From positions 1 through 21,280 of the forward strand of contig JAISLG010000126.1 of NCBI GenBank assembly GCA_031260615.1: a stretch of DNA of 21,280 bases, in the 5' to 3' direction. A model generated the notes under the pieces. The model made no database searches. It saw nothing but the letters and a program-made list of their open reading frames with translations, and had not been told where the DNA came from. Origin of the DNA: Oscillospiraceae bacterium (GTDB lineage Bacteria; Bacillota; Clostridia; Oscillospirales; Ruminococcaceae). This document shows positions 7,824 through 15,942 of the stretch, in pieces (the stretch's first letter is position 1; every line of letters starts with the position of its first letter). The translations under genes were made by a program, and so were the position numbers.

Positions 7824-8009
7824 ATGGCTAAGAAATCTATGGTCGCTAAACAAAAACGGGTTCAGAAATTCTCCACGCGTGAGTATAACCGCTGCAAAAT
7901 TTGCGGTCGCCCCCACGCGTATATGCGTAAGTTCGGCGTTTGCCGTATCTGCTTCCGCGAATTGGCGTACAAAGGTGCGATTCCCGGCGTGAAAAAAGCA
8001 AGTTGGTAA
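7824..8009 (+). CDS. rpsZ: 30S ribosomal protein S14, zinc type
   Basis: S14 completes the 30S head. The 61-residue product is the short zinc form, with CxxC pairs at residues 24/27 and 40/43 and the conserved [29 protein letters not shown] core split across the two pairs. It ends in PGVKKASW as expected. The zinc-free longer paralogue seen in some Firmicutes is not in this window. rpsZ and rpsN are both used as names for this gene. A 102-nt spacer follows. Confidence 0.95.
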   Translation: MAKKSMVAKQKRVQKFSTREYNRCKICGRPHAYMRKFGVCRICFRELAYKGAIPGVKKASW

Positions 8010-8111
8010 GCGTACGTTCAAGCACACTTTAACGTATTGTGGGGTCAGATGGACGGCAAGCGCGAAATACGCGAACTACCGCCTTTGTGAAATATTGAAA
8101 GGTAAGCAAAA
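8010..8111 (+). promoter_or_regulatory. Structured spacer between S14 and S8 genes
   Basis: The 102-nt spacer has one clear imperfect hairpin: GG-A-CGG (8051-8056) with CCGCC (8079-8083), one A bulged, enclosing CGCG (8061-8064)/CGCG (8070-8073) around an AAATA loop. There is no T-run, so it is not a standard terminator. The rpsH ribosome binding site (GAAAGGTAAG) lies about 15 nt after it. A binding-site or processing role is possible. Confidence 0.35.
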
Positions 8112-8510
8112 ATGCAGATAACAGATTCCATAGCGGATATGTTGACTCGTATACGCAACGCGAACAGCGCATTGCTTCCCGGGGTCGATGTTCCCGGCTC
8201 GAATATAAAAAAGCAAATCGCGCAAATTCTCGTGGACGAGGGCTATATTAAAGGGTACAGATTTATCTCCGACGACAAGCAAGGGGTAATTCGTATAACT
8301 CTCAAATACGGCGAGAACAAAGCGAAAACTATCCAAGGTTTGAAACGAGTTAGTAAGCCGGGGTTACGCATTTACGCGGGGAATGAAGAATTGCCGCGCG
8401 TTATGAAAGGGCTCGGAATTGCGATTGTTTCCACATCAAAAGGCGTTATGACAGATAAAAAGGCGCGTGCCGAAAAAATTGGCGGGGAAGTCCTCGCTTA
8501 TGTATGGTAA
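8112..8510 (+). CDS. rpsH: 30S ribosomal protein S8
   Basis: S8 binds helix 21 of 16S rRNA and, in E. coli, represses the spc operon. The 132-residue protein starts [20 protein letters not shown], has the [33 protein letters not shown] domain boundary and ends with the family signature [10 protein letters not shown] near-perfect TAAGGAGGGG follows its end and serves rplF. Confidence 0.97.
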   Translation: MQITDSIADMLTRIRNANSALLPGVDVPGSNIKKQIAQILVDEGYIKGYRFISDDKQGVIRITLKYGENKAKTIQGLKRVSKPGLRIYAGNEELPRVMKGLGIAIVSTSKGVMTDKKARAEKIGGEVLAYVW

Positions 8511-8522
8511 GGAGGGGTTAAT

Positions 8523-9068
8523 ATGAGCAGAATCGGAAAAGCCCCGATAGCCGTACCGGCTGGGGTTACAGTAACTATAAACGGACTCGAAGTTACCGTT
8601 AAAGGTCCGAAGGGTACGCTCTCGCGTACGCTTAAACCACAGGTGAAGGTTACGCAGGACGGCGATGTGCTGAATGTTACGCGCGGCGGCGATGATAAGA
8701 CGAGCCGTTCGTTACACGGGCTTTCGCGGACATTGGTCGCGAATATGGTAACCGGCGTTACCACCGGATTCACCAAAGAACTCGAAATAAACGGCGTCGG
8801 CTATCGTGCCAATAAACAGGGTAAAGACTTAAACCTCACATTAGGGTATTCGCACCCCGTTCTTCTCCCCGATACGGATGAAGTCCAAACCGAGGTTCAA
8901 GGTACGAATAAGATTATCGTCAAGGGTATCGACAAGCAAAAAGTCGGGCAGTTCGCCGCTGAAATACGCGGGAAACGTCCCCCCGAACCGTATAAGGGCA
9001 AAGGCATAAAATACGTTGGCGAACGTATAATCCGTAAGGAAGGAAAGGCGGGTAAGGGCAAGAAATGA
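8523..9068 (+). CDS. rplF: 50S ribosomal protein L6
   Basis: L6 lies at the base of the L7/L12 stalk near the factor-binding site. The 181-residue protein has two tandem domains: residues 1 to about 82 ([46 protein letters not shown]) and the rest ([38 protein letters not shown]). GGAGGGG lies 7 nt before the ATG. The TGA overlaps the rplR start as ATGA. Confidence 0.97.
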   Translation: MSRIGKAPIAVPAGVTVTINGLEVTVKGPKGTLSRTLKPQVKVTQDGDVLNVTRGGDDKTSRSLHGLSRTLVANMVTGVTTGFTKELEINGVGYRANKQGKDLNLTLGYSHPVLLPDTDEVQTEVQGTNKIIVKGIDKQKVGQFAAEIRGKRPPEPYKGKGIKYVGERIIRKEGKAGKGKK

Positions 9069-9424
9069 TAAAATTAACCGATAAAAATAAAGCGCGTATC
9101 AAACGCCACGCTCGTATTCGTAACAAGATTACAGGCACTACCGCTCGTCCGCGCCTTGCAGTTTTCCGCTCCGCTAAGGAGATTTATGCGCAACTCATCA
9201 ATGACGAGGACGGGATTACCGTTGCCGCCGCAAGTACACTCGAAAAATCTTTTTCGGGTTACGGTGGGAATATCGACGCCGCTAAGAAAATCGGCGCGTT
9301 GATTGCCGAGAGAGGCAAGGAAAAGGGCGTAGAATCCGTTGTTTTCGACCGCTCAGGTTATATCTACCACGGGCGCGTTGCGGCTCTCGCCGAGGGCGCG
9401 CGCGAGGGAGGACTGGTATTCTAA
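9065..9424 (+). CDS. rplR: 50S ribosomal protein L18
   Basis: L18 binds 5S rRNA with L5. The 119-residue product shows [57 protein letters not shown] and the typical [26 protein letters not shown] ending. Its start overlaps rplF by four bases. It ends 33 nt before rpsE. Confidence 0.96.
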   Translation: MIKLTDKNKARIKRHARIRNKITGTTARPRLAVFRSAKEIYAQLINDEDGITVAAASTLEKSFSGYGGNIDAAKKIGALIAERGKEKGVESVVFDRSGYIYHGRVAALAEGAREGGLVF

Positions 9425-9457
9425 GACGGCTTGCCGCATATTAGAACAGGAAGTATT

Positions 9458-9949
9458 ATGGAAGAGAATTATCAACTCACCGAAAAAGTGGTAAAAATTA
9501 ACCGCGTGTCTAAGACCGTTAAGGGCGGACGTATTATGAAAATGACCGCGCTTGTCGTGGTCGGTGACGGACATGGGACGGTCGGTATCGGACTCGGTAA
9601 ATCGGGTGAAGTTCCCGATGCAATCCGTAAGGGCATCGAGGACGCGAAAAAGAATTTGGTTAAAGTGTCCTTGAAGGGTACCTCTATACCTCACGAGATA
9701 GTTGGGAAGTACGGCGCAGGCGCGGTACTTATGAAACCCGCTCCCGAAGGTACTGGTATCATCGCAGGCGGCACCGTTCGCGCAGTGTTCGAGGCGGCGG
9801 GTATCAAGGATATTCGCGCTAAGTCGCTCCGCTCAAACAACCCTTGCAATGTGGTTCGCGCAACACTCACAGGGCTACTCGAAATTCGCGGGGCTGAGAA
9901 AGTCGCCGCTACAAGGGGCAAGACTGTAAAAGAGATATACTCCGCATAA
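9458..9949 (+). CDS. rpsE: 30S ribosomal protein S5
   Basis: S5 lies at the mRNA entry channel and affects decoding accuracy. The 163-residue protein contains [28 protein letters not shown] (double-stranded RNA-binding domain, about residues 9-36), GVGLGK-like [41 protein letters not shown] and [21 protein letters not shown]. The ATG at 9458 has AGGAAG just upstream. A TTG at 9431 in frame adds eight residues and lacks a ribosome binding site, so it was not used. Confidence 0.95.
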   Translation: MEENYQLTEKVVKINRVSKTVKGGRIMKMTALVVVGDGHGTVGIGLGKSGEVPDAIRKGIEDAKKNLVKVSLKGTSIPHEIVGKYGAGAVLMKPAPEGTGIIAGGTVRAVFEAAGIKDIRAKSLRSNNPCNVVRATLTGLLEIRGAEKVAATRGKTVKEIYSA

Positions 9950-9987
9950 GTATCGGCTAAATGTGAACAGGGAGCAGTGGAATATAA

Positions 9988-10170
9988 ATGGCTATCAAGA
10001 TAAAACTGATAAAGTCCATTTCTGGGAGAAAGAAGTCGCATATCGCGACCGTTAAATCCCTCGGGTTGGATAAAATCGGGCAGACTGTCGTTCAGCCCGA
10101 TAACGATGCGACAAAAGGCAAAATCAATGCCGTGAGATATTTGGTCGAAACAGCGGAGGTAAGTGAATAA
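9988..10170 (+). CDS. rpmD: 50S ribosomal protein L30
   Basis: L30 is a small non-universal large-subunit protein. The 60-residue product matches the family: [37 protein letters not shown], then [20 protein letters not shown] lies upstream of the ATG. The stop overlaps the rplO ATG by one base (TAATG), with GGAGGT inside its last codons. Confidence 0.95.
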   Translation: MAIKIKLIKSISGRKKSHIATVKSLGLDKIGQTVVQPDNDATKGKINAVRYLVETAEVSE

Positions 10171-10790
10171 TGGCTTTACAAGATTTGTACCCGTCTGTCG
10201 GCGCAACTAAGGAACGGAAGCGCATTGGGCGCGGTCACGGTTCGGGTCAGGGTAAGACTGCCGGCAAAGGGCATAAAGGACAATGGGCGCGCTCGGGTGG
10301 CGGTGTTCGCCCCGGATTTGAGGGCGGTCAGACTAGCCTTATGCGCCGTACCCCGAAACGTGGTTTCCATAATATATTCGGGAAACACTACGCGGTTGTC
10401 AATATCGCGGATTTAATCGAGCGATTTGACGATAACGCGGAGATTACCGCTAAGGCGATTATCGAGAGCGGTTTGATTAGTAAGCCCCTCGACGGTATCA
10501 AAATTCTCGGCTCAATCGGCTATCAGTTCGATTGCGAGGAAGATGTTGAAGTCGTTGAAACTGAGAGTGCGGAAATCGTTCACGAACACGAAAATTGTGA
10601 GTTGACCGAAAAAACTCTCGACAAAAAATTCAATGTCAAAATCAATATACGCAAAATTCAAAAGCCTGTAAAGTCGAAGAAACACCCCGATGCACCGAAG
10701 GAAACCGAAGTGCCCGATTTGTTGCTCTCCGCAAGCGCAAGAGAAAAAATTACGGCGGCAGGCGGTTCTGTCGAAGTTGTCGGCGCATAA
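10170..10790 (+). CDS. rplO: 50S ribosomal protein L15 with large internal insertion
   Basis: L15 is a late-binding, loop-rich large-subunit protein. Residues 1-114 are normal: [21 protein letters not shown], the glycine-rich [27 protein letters not shown] loop, [12 protein letters not shown] and LDGIKILG. The C-terminal [21 protein letters not shown] is also normal. Between them, about residues 115-185 (10512-10724) form an expanded region rich in E, V and K, whereas L15 is usually about 146 residues and here is 206. The insertion contains C122, H138, H140 and C143. The frame is intact and the base composition is not obviously foreign, so it reads as a real insertion. Confidence 0.94.
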   Translation: MALQDLYPSVGATKERKRIGRGHGSGQGKTAGKGHKGQWARSGGGVRPGFEGGQTSLMRRTPKRGFHNIFGKHYAVVNIADLIERFDDNAEITAKAIIESGLISKPLDGIKILGSIGYQFDCEEDVEVVETESAEIVHEHENCELTEKTLDKKFNVKINIRKIQKPVKSKKHPDAPKETEVPDLLLSASAREKITAAGGSVEVVGA

Positions 10791-10812
10791 GTATAAAGCA
10801 CAGTATACAGTT

Positions 10813-10841
10813 TTCAGGTTTGCCGTTAAAGTGAACCTGAA
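10813..10841 (+). promoter_or_regulatory. Hairpin between rplO and secY
   Basis: TTCAGGTT (10813-10820) pairs perfectly with AACCTGAA (10834-10841); one C-G and two G-U pairs can extend it inward. There is no T-run after it, so it is more likely a processing or translation-control hairpin than a terminator. It ends 13 nt before the secY ribosome binding site. Confidence 0.45.
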
Positions 10842-10867
10842 TGTCTGTGACTTTAAGGAATCTTTTA

Positions 10868-12202
10868 ATGAATTATCTGTCGGCGGTCTGGAAAATTCCC
10901 GACCTGCGTAAAAAAATATTTTACACGCTGATGATACTCCTCGTTTTCTGCTTTGGGTCGGCATTGTTCGTACCCTACTTGGACAACGATACGATGTCTG
11001 AACTCGTGAAAAACTCCGCACTGCTTGACTTTATGAACAACATAACGGGCGGTGCGCTTGGCAACGGTACGCTCTTCGCTATGTCGATTACGCCGTACAT
11101 CAATGCCTCCATTATTATGCAACTCCTCTGCGTGGCTTTGCCGCCGCTTGAACGCTTACAAAAAGAAGGCGAAACAGGGCAGAAAGTAATCAACCGTATT
11201 ACTAAGTTTCTTGCCTTGGGTATCGGATTGTTTCAGGCATCTGCGTTCTATCTCGGATTGCGCTCGCAAGGTTGCTTGAAGTTCAATGACTTCCGTAACC
11301 TTAATGGGGAATTGCCTGCGACTTTGCTCACGATGTTTACGATTATTATCACGTTTACAGCGGGTGCGTCACTCATTATATGGCTCGGCGACCAGATTTC
11401 CGATAAGGGCATCGGGAACGGTGTGTCCATTATACTGTTCGCGGGTATCGTTTCGCGACTCCCTGTAACCGCGTATGACCTCGTGAAGTCCGTTAGTGTG
11501 GATAAGTCTAAACTGTACTTGATACCTCTTGTGTTTGTACTGTACCTCACTATGCTTACACTCACCGTATTGATGACAAACGCAGAACGCCGCATACCTA
11601 TCCAATACGCGAAACGTATGGTGGGGCGGAAAATGTACGGCGGTCAGTCCTCCCATATCCCGATTAAGGTTGCTATGGCGGGCGTTATGCCGATTATCTT
11701 CGCAATGTCCATTATGACACTGCCGCAGACAATTTGCTATTGGTTCGGGATTACCGAAACTTCCGCGAAAACGGGCAGTTGGTGGACGGATTTCTGGATT
11801 TGGTTCCTCGCGCATTTCAACCAGTCGACAATTTGGTACGGGATTATCTACTTCTTCCTCATCATCGGGTTCAACTACTTCTATATATCTATGCAGTACA
11901 ACCCGACTGAGATTGCGAATAACTTGAAGAAGAATAACGGCGCAATTCCCGGATACCGACCGGGTAAACCGACCGCGGATTTCATTCAGAATGCACTCGG
12001 GAAGATTACCCTCATCGGCGCGATATTCCTCGGGTTTGTTGCGCTCGTGCCGATAATTTTCACGATAACGACGCGCGTTTCTGGCTCCGCTATGGCACTC
12101 GGCGGCACGTCACTCCTTATCGTAGTGGGTGTCGTTCAGGAAACGGGCAAGTCGATACAATCGCAGATGATGATGCGGAAACATCGGGGCTTCCTCGAAT
12201 AG
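10868..12202 (+). CDS. secY: Protein translocase subunit SecY
   Basis: SecY is the channel of the Sec translocon in the inner membrane. The product has 444 residues with about ten hydrophobic segments. Typical features are the N-terminal VWKIPDLRKKIFYTL, the SITPYINASIIMQLL plug-adjacent segment, the NAERRIPIQYAKRMVG cytoplasmic loop, AIPGYRPGKPTADFI in the next cytoplasmic loop, and a GTSLLIVVGVVQ last membrane helix followed by a short basic tail. The ATG at 10868 has AAGGA 8 nt upstream; an ATG at 10841 in frame has no ribosome binding site and lies in a hairpin, so it is less likely. The usual neighbour order rplO-secY-adk holds, but a 387-nt gap follows. Confidence 0.95.
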   Translation: MNYLSAVWKIPDLRKKIFYTLMILLVFCFGSALFVPYLDNDTMSELVKNSALLDFMNNITGGALGNGTLFAMSITPYINASIIMQLLCVALPPLERLQKEGETGQKVINRITKFLALGIGLFQASAFYLGLRSQGCLKFNDFRNLNGELPATLLTMFTIIITFTAGASLIIWLGDQISDKGIGNGVSIILFAGIVSRLPVTAYDLVKSVSVDKSKLYLIPLVFVLYLTMLTLTVLMTNAERRIPIQYAKRMVGRKMYGGQSSHIPIKVAMAGVMPIIFAMSIMTLPQTICYWFGITETSAKTGSWWTDFWIWFLAHFNQSTIWYGIIYFFLIIGFNYFYISMQYNPTEIANNLKKNNGAIPGYRPGKPTADFIQNALGKITLIGAIFLGFVALVPIIFTITTRVSGSAMALGGTSLLIVVGVVQETGKSIQSQMMMRKHRGFLE

Positions 12203-12215
12203 AGAAACGAAGACG

Positions 12216-12507
12216 GTGTTCTTTCGCGAAAGTAAACGAAAAGAACCAAAGGAAAGCCTTGATGTCAAGTTGAGTAAATAAGTTTTTCTGAAATCGCGTG
12301 GTTGAAACCACATAATAAAGTGATGATATAACCGTACAAAAAGTATGTCTGGCGGCAGACTGTTGCCCCTACAAGGTACGGTAAATAAGAAAAACCATAA
12401 ATCCAACTATTGTCGTAGGTATGGGACGCAATTAAAATCAATTAAAAAAATGGTGGGGACGACAAGGCTTTCTTTTGGTTCTTTTCTTTCGCGAAAGAAA
12501 AGAACAC
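12216..12507. repeat. 292-bp element bounded by ~45-bp inverted repeats, MITE-like
   Basis: The left arm (12216-12261) and right arm (12463-12507) are imperfect reverse complements differing by small gaps. Both share GTGTTC, the CTTTCGCGAAAG palindrome, AAAAGAACCAAA and AAAGCCTTG. The right arm contains a perfect 28-nt palindrome (12478-12505). The inside holds no plausible gene, only short text with a second weak inverted pair (CCCCTACAA near 12367 and TTGTCGTAGG near 12410). The organisation resembles a miniature inverted-repeat element or a dispersed hairpin repeat. It accounts for most of the 387 nt between secY and adk; 12508-12589 holds the 17-bp repeat and the adk ribosome binding site. 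Confidence 0.65.
12410..12438 (+). promoter_or_regulatory. Weak candidate promoter for adk, inside the repeat element
   Basis: TTGTCG (12410-12415), a 17-bp spacer and TAAAAT (12433-12438). The -10 is good and the -35 matches at three of six positions. If active, the element would supply a promoter to adk-map-infA. This is a pattern match only. Confidence 0.25.
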
Positions 12508-12519
12508 GGCCCCCTCGTG

Positions 12520-12553
12520 CCCCTCGTAATTCTGTTCCCCTCGGTATTCTGTT
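12520..12553. repeat. 17-bp tandem repeat upstream of adk
   Basis: CCCCTCGTAATTCTGTT (12520-12536) is followed at once by CCCCTCGGTATTCTGTT (12537-12553). A half unit lies before (12511-12519) and a decayed third unit after (from 12554). The two full copies differ at two positions. Confidence 0.7.
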
Positions 12554-12589
12554 CCCTTGTGTATTTAGGTGTAAATGTGGAGTGTTAGT

Positions 12590-13222
12590 ATGAATTTGAT
12601 ATTTTTAGGTGCGCCGGGTGCAGGCAAAGGCACGCAGGCGGAAACAGTTCAAGCGAAGTTGAATATCCCCGCAATATCCACGGGGAACATACTCCGCGAG
12701 GCTGTTAAAGACGGTACTGATGCGGGAAAAACCGCAGAGGGATTTATGAAAAGCGGCGGACTCGTTCCCGATGAAGTCGTAATAAATATCCTCAAAGACA
12801 GGATTGCAAAGGACGACTGTAAAGCGGGGTTTATACTTGACGGGTTCCCGAGGACGGTTGCGCAAGCCGATGCACTAACTGCGTTTGGCGTCAAAATAGA
12901 TAAGGTAATCAATATTGATGTCGCGGATAATGCGATAGCCGCGCGTATGGGTGGTCGCCGTGTTTGTAATAAATGCGGAGCAAGTTACCACACCGAGTAC
13001 AAACCAAGCAAAGTTGACGGGAAATGTGACGGTTGCGGCGGCGATACAGTAATCCGCGATGACGACAAACCTGAAACCGTACTCGAACGTCTTAAAACTT
13101 ACCACGAAAAAACCGCACCGTTAATCGGCTACTACGAAAGCAAAGGCATTCTCGCGACAGTTAAGGGACAATCTGAAATTAAAGAAACTACGGCACTCGT
13201 GTTTTCCGCGCTCGGAATATAA
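12590..13222 (+). CDS. adk: Adenylate kinase, zinc-lid type
   Basis: This cytoplasmic enzyme catalyses ATP + AMP = 2 ADP. The 210-residue protein has the P-loop GAPGAGKGT (7-15), the AMP-site STGNILREA, the DGFPRT motif (84-89), and a lid with cysteines at 126, 129, 146 and 149 that should bind zinc. DDKPETVLERLKTY follows as in the family. The ATG at 12590 sits after a TGGAG site; an in-frame GTG at 12575 adds five residues ahead of the conserved start. The position after secY is standard, though here separated by the inverted-repeat element. Confidence 0.96.
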   Translation: MNLIFLGAPGAGKGTQAETVQAKLNIPAISTGNILREAVKDGTDAGKTAEGFMKSGGLVPDEVVINILKDRIAKDDCKAGFILDGFPRTVAQADALTAFGVKIDKVINIDVADNAIAARMGGRRVCNKCGASYHTEYKPSKVDGKCDGCGGDTVIRDDDKPETVLERLKTYHEKTAPLIGYYESKGILATVKGQSEIKETTALVFSALGI

Positions 13223-13245
13223 TCCGACATAAGCAAGGGAAAAAA

Positions 13246-14058
13246 GTGATTATAATAAAAAACAACGCCGAGATGCAACTGATGAAAACGGCGTGCCGTC
13301 TGTCAGCCGAGGCGTTGGTAGCAGTCGGAAAAGCCATTAAGCCGGGCGCAACAACTTACGATGTCAACCGCGCGGCGGCAGACTTCATTTTCAAGCACGG
13401 CGGCGTACCAACCTTCAAGGGCTATGACGGGTTTCCCGGTGATATTTGTATATCGCTCAATGACGAGGTAATCCACGGGATTCCCTCGCGGAAACGGAAG
13501 TTGCGTGAGGGCGATATAGTGTCCGTTGATTTGGGCGCGACTATCGGCGGCTTTGTCGGGGATAATGCGTTTACATTCCCCGTTGGCGGCGTGTCCGCCC
13601 TTAAACCCGAAACCGCTAAACTACTCAAAGTCTGTCGGGAATCCCTATATATTGGCATATCTAAGGCGCGAAAAGGTGCGCGGACAGGTGAAATAGGCAA
13701 TGCGGTGCAAACCTTTGTCGAGGCAAATGGACTCTTCATTGTCCGAAAATACGTCGGACACGGGGTCGGTCGGGACTTGCACGAAGAACCGCAAATTCCA
13801 AACTACGGGCCGAAAACAAACGGAGAACGGCTCGCGCGAAATATGACAATCGCAATCGAGCCAATGGTCAACGAGCGAACCGCGACACTCCGAAAACTCG
13901 CGGACGGTTGGACGGAAGTCGAGGCGAAAGGCGGCAAATCCGCTCACTTTGAACACTCAGTCGCAGTCACGGAGGGTGAACCGCTCATACTTACGGAGTC
14001 GGAAATTTGGCTCGAAGCAGCGGAAAATTATCGCGACATTCCGCTCATTTATCCGTAA
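13246..14058 (+). CDS. map: Methionine aminopeptidase, type I
   Basis: This enzyme removes the initiator Met from new proteins. The predicted metal ligands of the pita-bread fold are D95 (VSVDLG), D106 (GDNAFT), H172 (GHGVG), E205 (IEP) and E236 (HFEHSV), with the substrate histidine H78 in NDEVIHGIP. The GTG start at 13246 has AAGGGA 5 nt upstream; no ATG lies in a better place. The family usually ends at about residue 250 (EPLILT). Here about 20 residues follow, with an acidic helix-like stretch and a hydrophobic DIPLIYP end. rplL14e-like KOW gene starts 17 nt later. Confidence 0.95.
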   Translation: MIIIKNNAEMQLMKTACRLSAEALVAVGKAIKPGATTYDVNRAAADFIFKHGGVPTFKGYDGFPGDICISLNDEVIHGIPSRKRKLREGDIVSVDLGATIGGFVGDNAFTFPVGGVSALKPETAKLLKVCRESLYIGISKARKGARTGEIGNAVQTFVEANGLFIVRKYVGHGVGRDLHEEPQIPNYGPKTNGERLARNMTIAIEPMVNERTATLRKLADGWTEVEAKGGKSAHFEHSVAVTEGEPLILTESEIWLEAAENYRDIPLIYP

Positions 14059-14075
14059 ATAAAAGAAATTTTGAA

Positions 14076-14387
14076 ATGCAAAATAACCGATGTATCCCCC
14101 AAGTGGGTAACGTAGTCAGGGCAACCGCAGGGCGTGATGCGCATTATTATGTGATAACTAACGTGAAAACAGACGACGACAACTTTGTGTATATCGCGGA
14201 CGGCAAACAACGTACGCTAAATAAGCCAAAATTAAAAAATGTAAAACATCTTGATTTTCTCAAAAAAATAGTTAAAATGGAAAAAATGACCGATAAGAAA
14301 ATTAGAGCGGAGTTGCATAGTTTGAATTATCCGCAGTCGGAACCGTCGACAGGTGTAGTCGAGGCAGTCAAGGTGGAGGGGGAATAA
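14076..14387 (+). CDS. KOW-domain RNA-binding protein (L14e-like)
   Basis: The 103-residue product resembles the small KOW-domain proteins, related to archaeal/eukaryotic L14e, that lie between map and infA in many Clostridia. Residues 9-60 show the pattern: [42 protein letters not shown]. The exact role is unknown; RNA or ribosome binding is inferred from the fold family. The ATG at 14076 starts the recognisable part. An upstream TTG in frame (14007) would lie inside map. The ribosome binding site is weak (AAAGAAATTTTGAA), hinting at coupling to map. Its stop overlaps the infA start. Confidence 0.8.
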   Translation: MQNNRCIPQVGNVVRATAGRDAHYYVITNVKTDDDNFVYIADGKQRTLNKPKLKNVKHLDFLKKIVKMEKMTDKKIRAELHSLNYPQSEPSTGVVEAVKVEGE

Positions 14388-14665
14388 TGGCAAGGCGAAT
14401 CAGAGATAAAAAGCCGCCGAAAGACGACGGCAACGAAAAAGAAGAAGTCATAGTCGTGGAGGGAGTCGTGGTAGAGTTACTCCCGAACGCGTACTTCAAA
14501 GTTGAGATACTCCAAAATGGGAAGCGCGGCGGACATATCGTTCTCGCCCATATCAGTGGGAAAATGCGGCAGAACTATATCAAGATAATCAACGGGGACA
14601 AGGTAAGTATGGAATTATCGCCGTACGACTTGACAAAAGGTAGGATTACCTACCGTATGAAATAA
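14387..14665 (+). CDS. infA: Translation initiation factor IF-1
   Basis: IF-1 occupies the A site of the 30S subunit during initiation. From about residue 20 the sequence is a standard S1/OB-fold IF-1: [37 protein letters not shown] and [21 protein letters not shown]. It differs from the usual 72 residues in two ways: a basic N-terminal extension of about 17 residues ([13 protein letters not shown]), and a few extra residues in the NGKRGGHIV loop. The ATG overlaps the stop of the KOW gene (TAATG), with GGTGGAGGGGG before it. Confidence 0.95.
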   Translation: MARRIRDKKPPKDDGNEKEEVIVVEGVVVELLPNAYFKVEILQNGKRGGHIVLAHISGKMRQNYIKIINGDKVSMELSPYDLTKGRITYRMK

Positions 14666-14679
14666 AGTAACATTCCAAC

Positions 14680-14703
14680 GGCGGCTTGTGAGTTGCGACC
14701 GCC
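14680..14703 (+). promoter_or_regulatory. Short hairpin between infA and rpmJ
   Basis: GGCGG (14680-14684) pairs with CCGCC (14699-14703) across a 14-nt loop, 24 nt before the rpmJ start. There is no T-run. Function unknown. Confidence 0.3.
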
Positions 14704-14727
14704 TAAAATGAATCCGAGGTATGTAAA

Positions 14728-14841
14728 ATGAAAGTCAGACCGTCTGTAAAGCCAATGTGCGACAAGTGCAAAGTTATCAAGCGCAAAGGCAAAGTTATGG
14801 TAATCTGTGTTGAACCCAAACACAAACAGAAACAAGGATAA
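14728..14841 (+). CDS. rpmJ: 50S ribosomal protein L36, zinc form
   Basis: L36 is the smallest large-subunit protein, with a zinc ribbon. Read directly from the sequence, the 37-residue product is [14 protein letters not shown] then [23 protein letters not shown]. The zinc ligands C11, C14, C27 and H32 are all present and the length is exactly right. GAGGTATGTAAA precedes the ATG. rpsM starts 12 nt after the stop. Confidence 0.96.
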   Translation: MKVRPSVKPMCDKCKVIKRKGKVMVICVEPKHKQKQG

Positions 14842-14853
14842 GGAAGAAAACGA

Positions 14854-15222
14854 ATGGCACGAATAGCCGGTATTGACCTACCCAAGGAAAAGCGCGTGGA
14901 AATCGGGCTTACCTATGTTTTTGGGATAGGGCGTACAACGTCGAATAAAATACTTGCGAAAGCGGGGGTCAACCCTGATACGCGCGTTAAGGACTTGACC
15001 GAGGAACAGGAAGCGAAAATCCGCGAAGTAATCGACGCGGACGTGACTGTCGAGGGCGACCTCCGCCGTGAGGTAAACCTCAATATCAAGCGGTTGGTCG
15101 AGATAAACTGCTATCGCGGAAGCCGTCATCGGAAAGGCTTGCCCGTTCGCGGACAGCGTACCAAGACGAATGCGCGTACGCGTAAAGGTCCGAGAAAGAC
15201 GATTGCGAACAAGAAAAAGTAA
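14854..15222 (+). CDS. rpsM: 30S ribosomal protein S13
   Basis: S13 forms inter-subunit bridges and contacts P-site tRNA. The 122-residue product starts [25 protein letters not shown], includes [20 protein letters not shown] and ends with the basic tail [38 protein letters not shown] precedes the ATG. A 71-nt hairpin-bearing spacer follows. Confidence 0.96.
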   Translation: MARIAGIDLPKEKRVEIGLTYVFGIGRTTSNKILAKAGVNPDTRVKDLTEEQEAKIREVIDADVTVEGDLRREVNLNIKRLVEINCYRGSRHRKGLPVRGQRTKTNARTRKGPRKTIANKKK

Positions 15223-15236
15223 CCTGTATGCGTTGA

Positions 15237-15256
15237 CACAGGGTTACCCTGTGGTT
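15237..15256 (+). promoter_or_regulatory. Perfect hairpin between S13 and S11 genes
   Basis: CACAGGG (15237-15243) and CCCTGTG (15247-15253) form a perfect 7-bp stem on a TTA loop, followed by GTT. No T-run is present. AACCTGT (15221-15227), overlapping the rpsM stop, could instead pair with ACAGG-G-TT, giving two exclusive folds. The same ACAGGG arm and CCCTGTGGTT tail recur after rplQ (18089-18117). Confidence 0.5.
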
Positions 15257-15293
15257 TGGTGTGCAGAAGTGAGTTAGTAAAGGGAATAACAAT

Positions 15294-15713
15294 ATGGCAA
15301 GTGCGAAGAACCCGCAGAAAGGCGCGAAGAAAGTACAGGTTGTACGCCGCCGCCGCGAACGGAAGAATATCGAGAGCGGACAGGCGCATATTCACGCGTC
15401 CTTTAATAATACGATAGTTACCATAACAGATACACTCGGGAACACAATTTCGTGGGCAAGTGCAGGCGGTCTTAACTTCCGCGGCAGCCGTAAATCCACG
15501 TCGTTCGCCGGGAGTGAAGTGTCCGCCGCCGCCGCTAAGGCAGCGCAAGAACACGGGCTTAAACGTGTCGAAGTGTTCGTCAAGGGTCCCGGTCAGGGCC
15601 GTGAAAGTGCGATAACCGCGCTTAAATCGGTCGGGTTGGAGATTACCTATATCAAGGACGTTACCCCGTATCCGCATAACGGTTGCCGTCCCCCGAAACG
15701 CCGCCGCGTGTAA
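15294..15713 (+). CDS. rpsK: 30S ribosomal protein S11
   Basis: S11 lies on the 30S platform near the E site. The 139-residue product begins with a long basic N-terminus ([20 protein letters not shown]) and then the family core [39 protein letters not shown], the [13 protein letters not shown] loop and a [18 protein letters not shown] end. An AAAGGGAATAAC stretch precedes the ATG. Confidence 0.96.
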   Translation: MASAKNPQKGAKKVQVVRRRRERKNIESGQAHIHASFNNTIVTITDTLGNTISWASAGGLNFRGSRKSTSFAGSEVSAAAAKAAQEHGLKRVEVFVKGPGQGRESAITALKSVGLEITYIKDVTPYPHNGCRPPKRRRV

Positions 15714-15729
15714 TTTCGGAGGTGCAATA

Positions 15730-15924
15730 ATGGCTACACCGTATGAAGATATAACAAAAGCAAGGGCTTTTTATCTGACTTTGTTAGATGATTTGACCAT
15801 TGCTAAAAACGACCCCGAGATATACAAAGGCGTGAAGTGGCTCGTAAGAAAAGAGCGCGAGCGTTTCATAGCCATCTATGGTGTGAGTGATATACCCGAT
15901 TTGCCCGAAGTACCAAACGAATAA
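15730..15924 (+). CDS. Unknown 64-residue protein between S11 and S4
   Basis: I do not recognise this protein. It has a strong CGGAGGTGCAATA site before its ATG, sits 16 nt after rpsK in the same direction, and uses codons like its neighbours, so it is probably translated. The sequence looks mostly helical and charged: YEDITKARAFYLTLLDDL, a KGVKWLVRKERERFIAIYG middle and an acidic, proline-containing end (DIPDLPEVPNE). No signal peptide, membrane segment or cysteine motif is visible. Most bacteria have rpsD directly after rpsK. A ribosome-associated or regulatory role is suggested only by the position. Confidence 0.75.
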   Translation: MATPYEDITKARAFYLTLLDDLTIAKNDPEIYKGVKWLVRKERERFIAIYGVSDIPDLPEVPNE

Positions 15925-15942
15925 AATAAGTATAATTGGAAA

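Noticed and set aside
12345..12593. 82-codon open frame between secY and adk
   Set aside because: It runs through the right arm of the inverted repeat and the 17-bp tandem repeat, and has no plausible start site or protein features.
15237..15253. Intrinsic terminator between rpsM and rpsK
   Set aside because: The hairpin is perfect but no T-run follows, and termination there would cut off S11, S4, RpoA and L17 without another good promoter.
15901..15936. Promoter before rpsD (TTGCCC ... TATAAT)
   Set aside because: The spacing between the boxes is 24 bp, too long for a housekeeping promoter.
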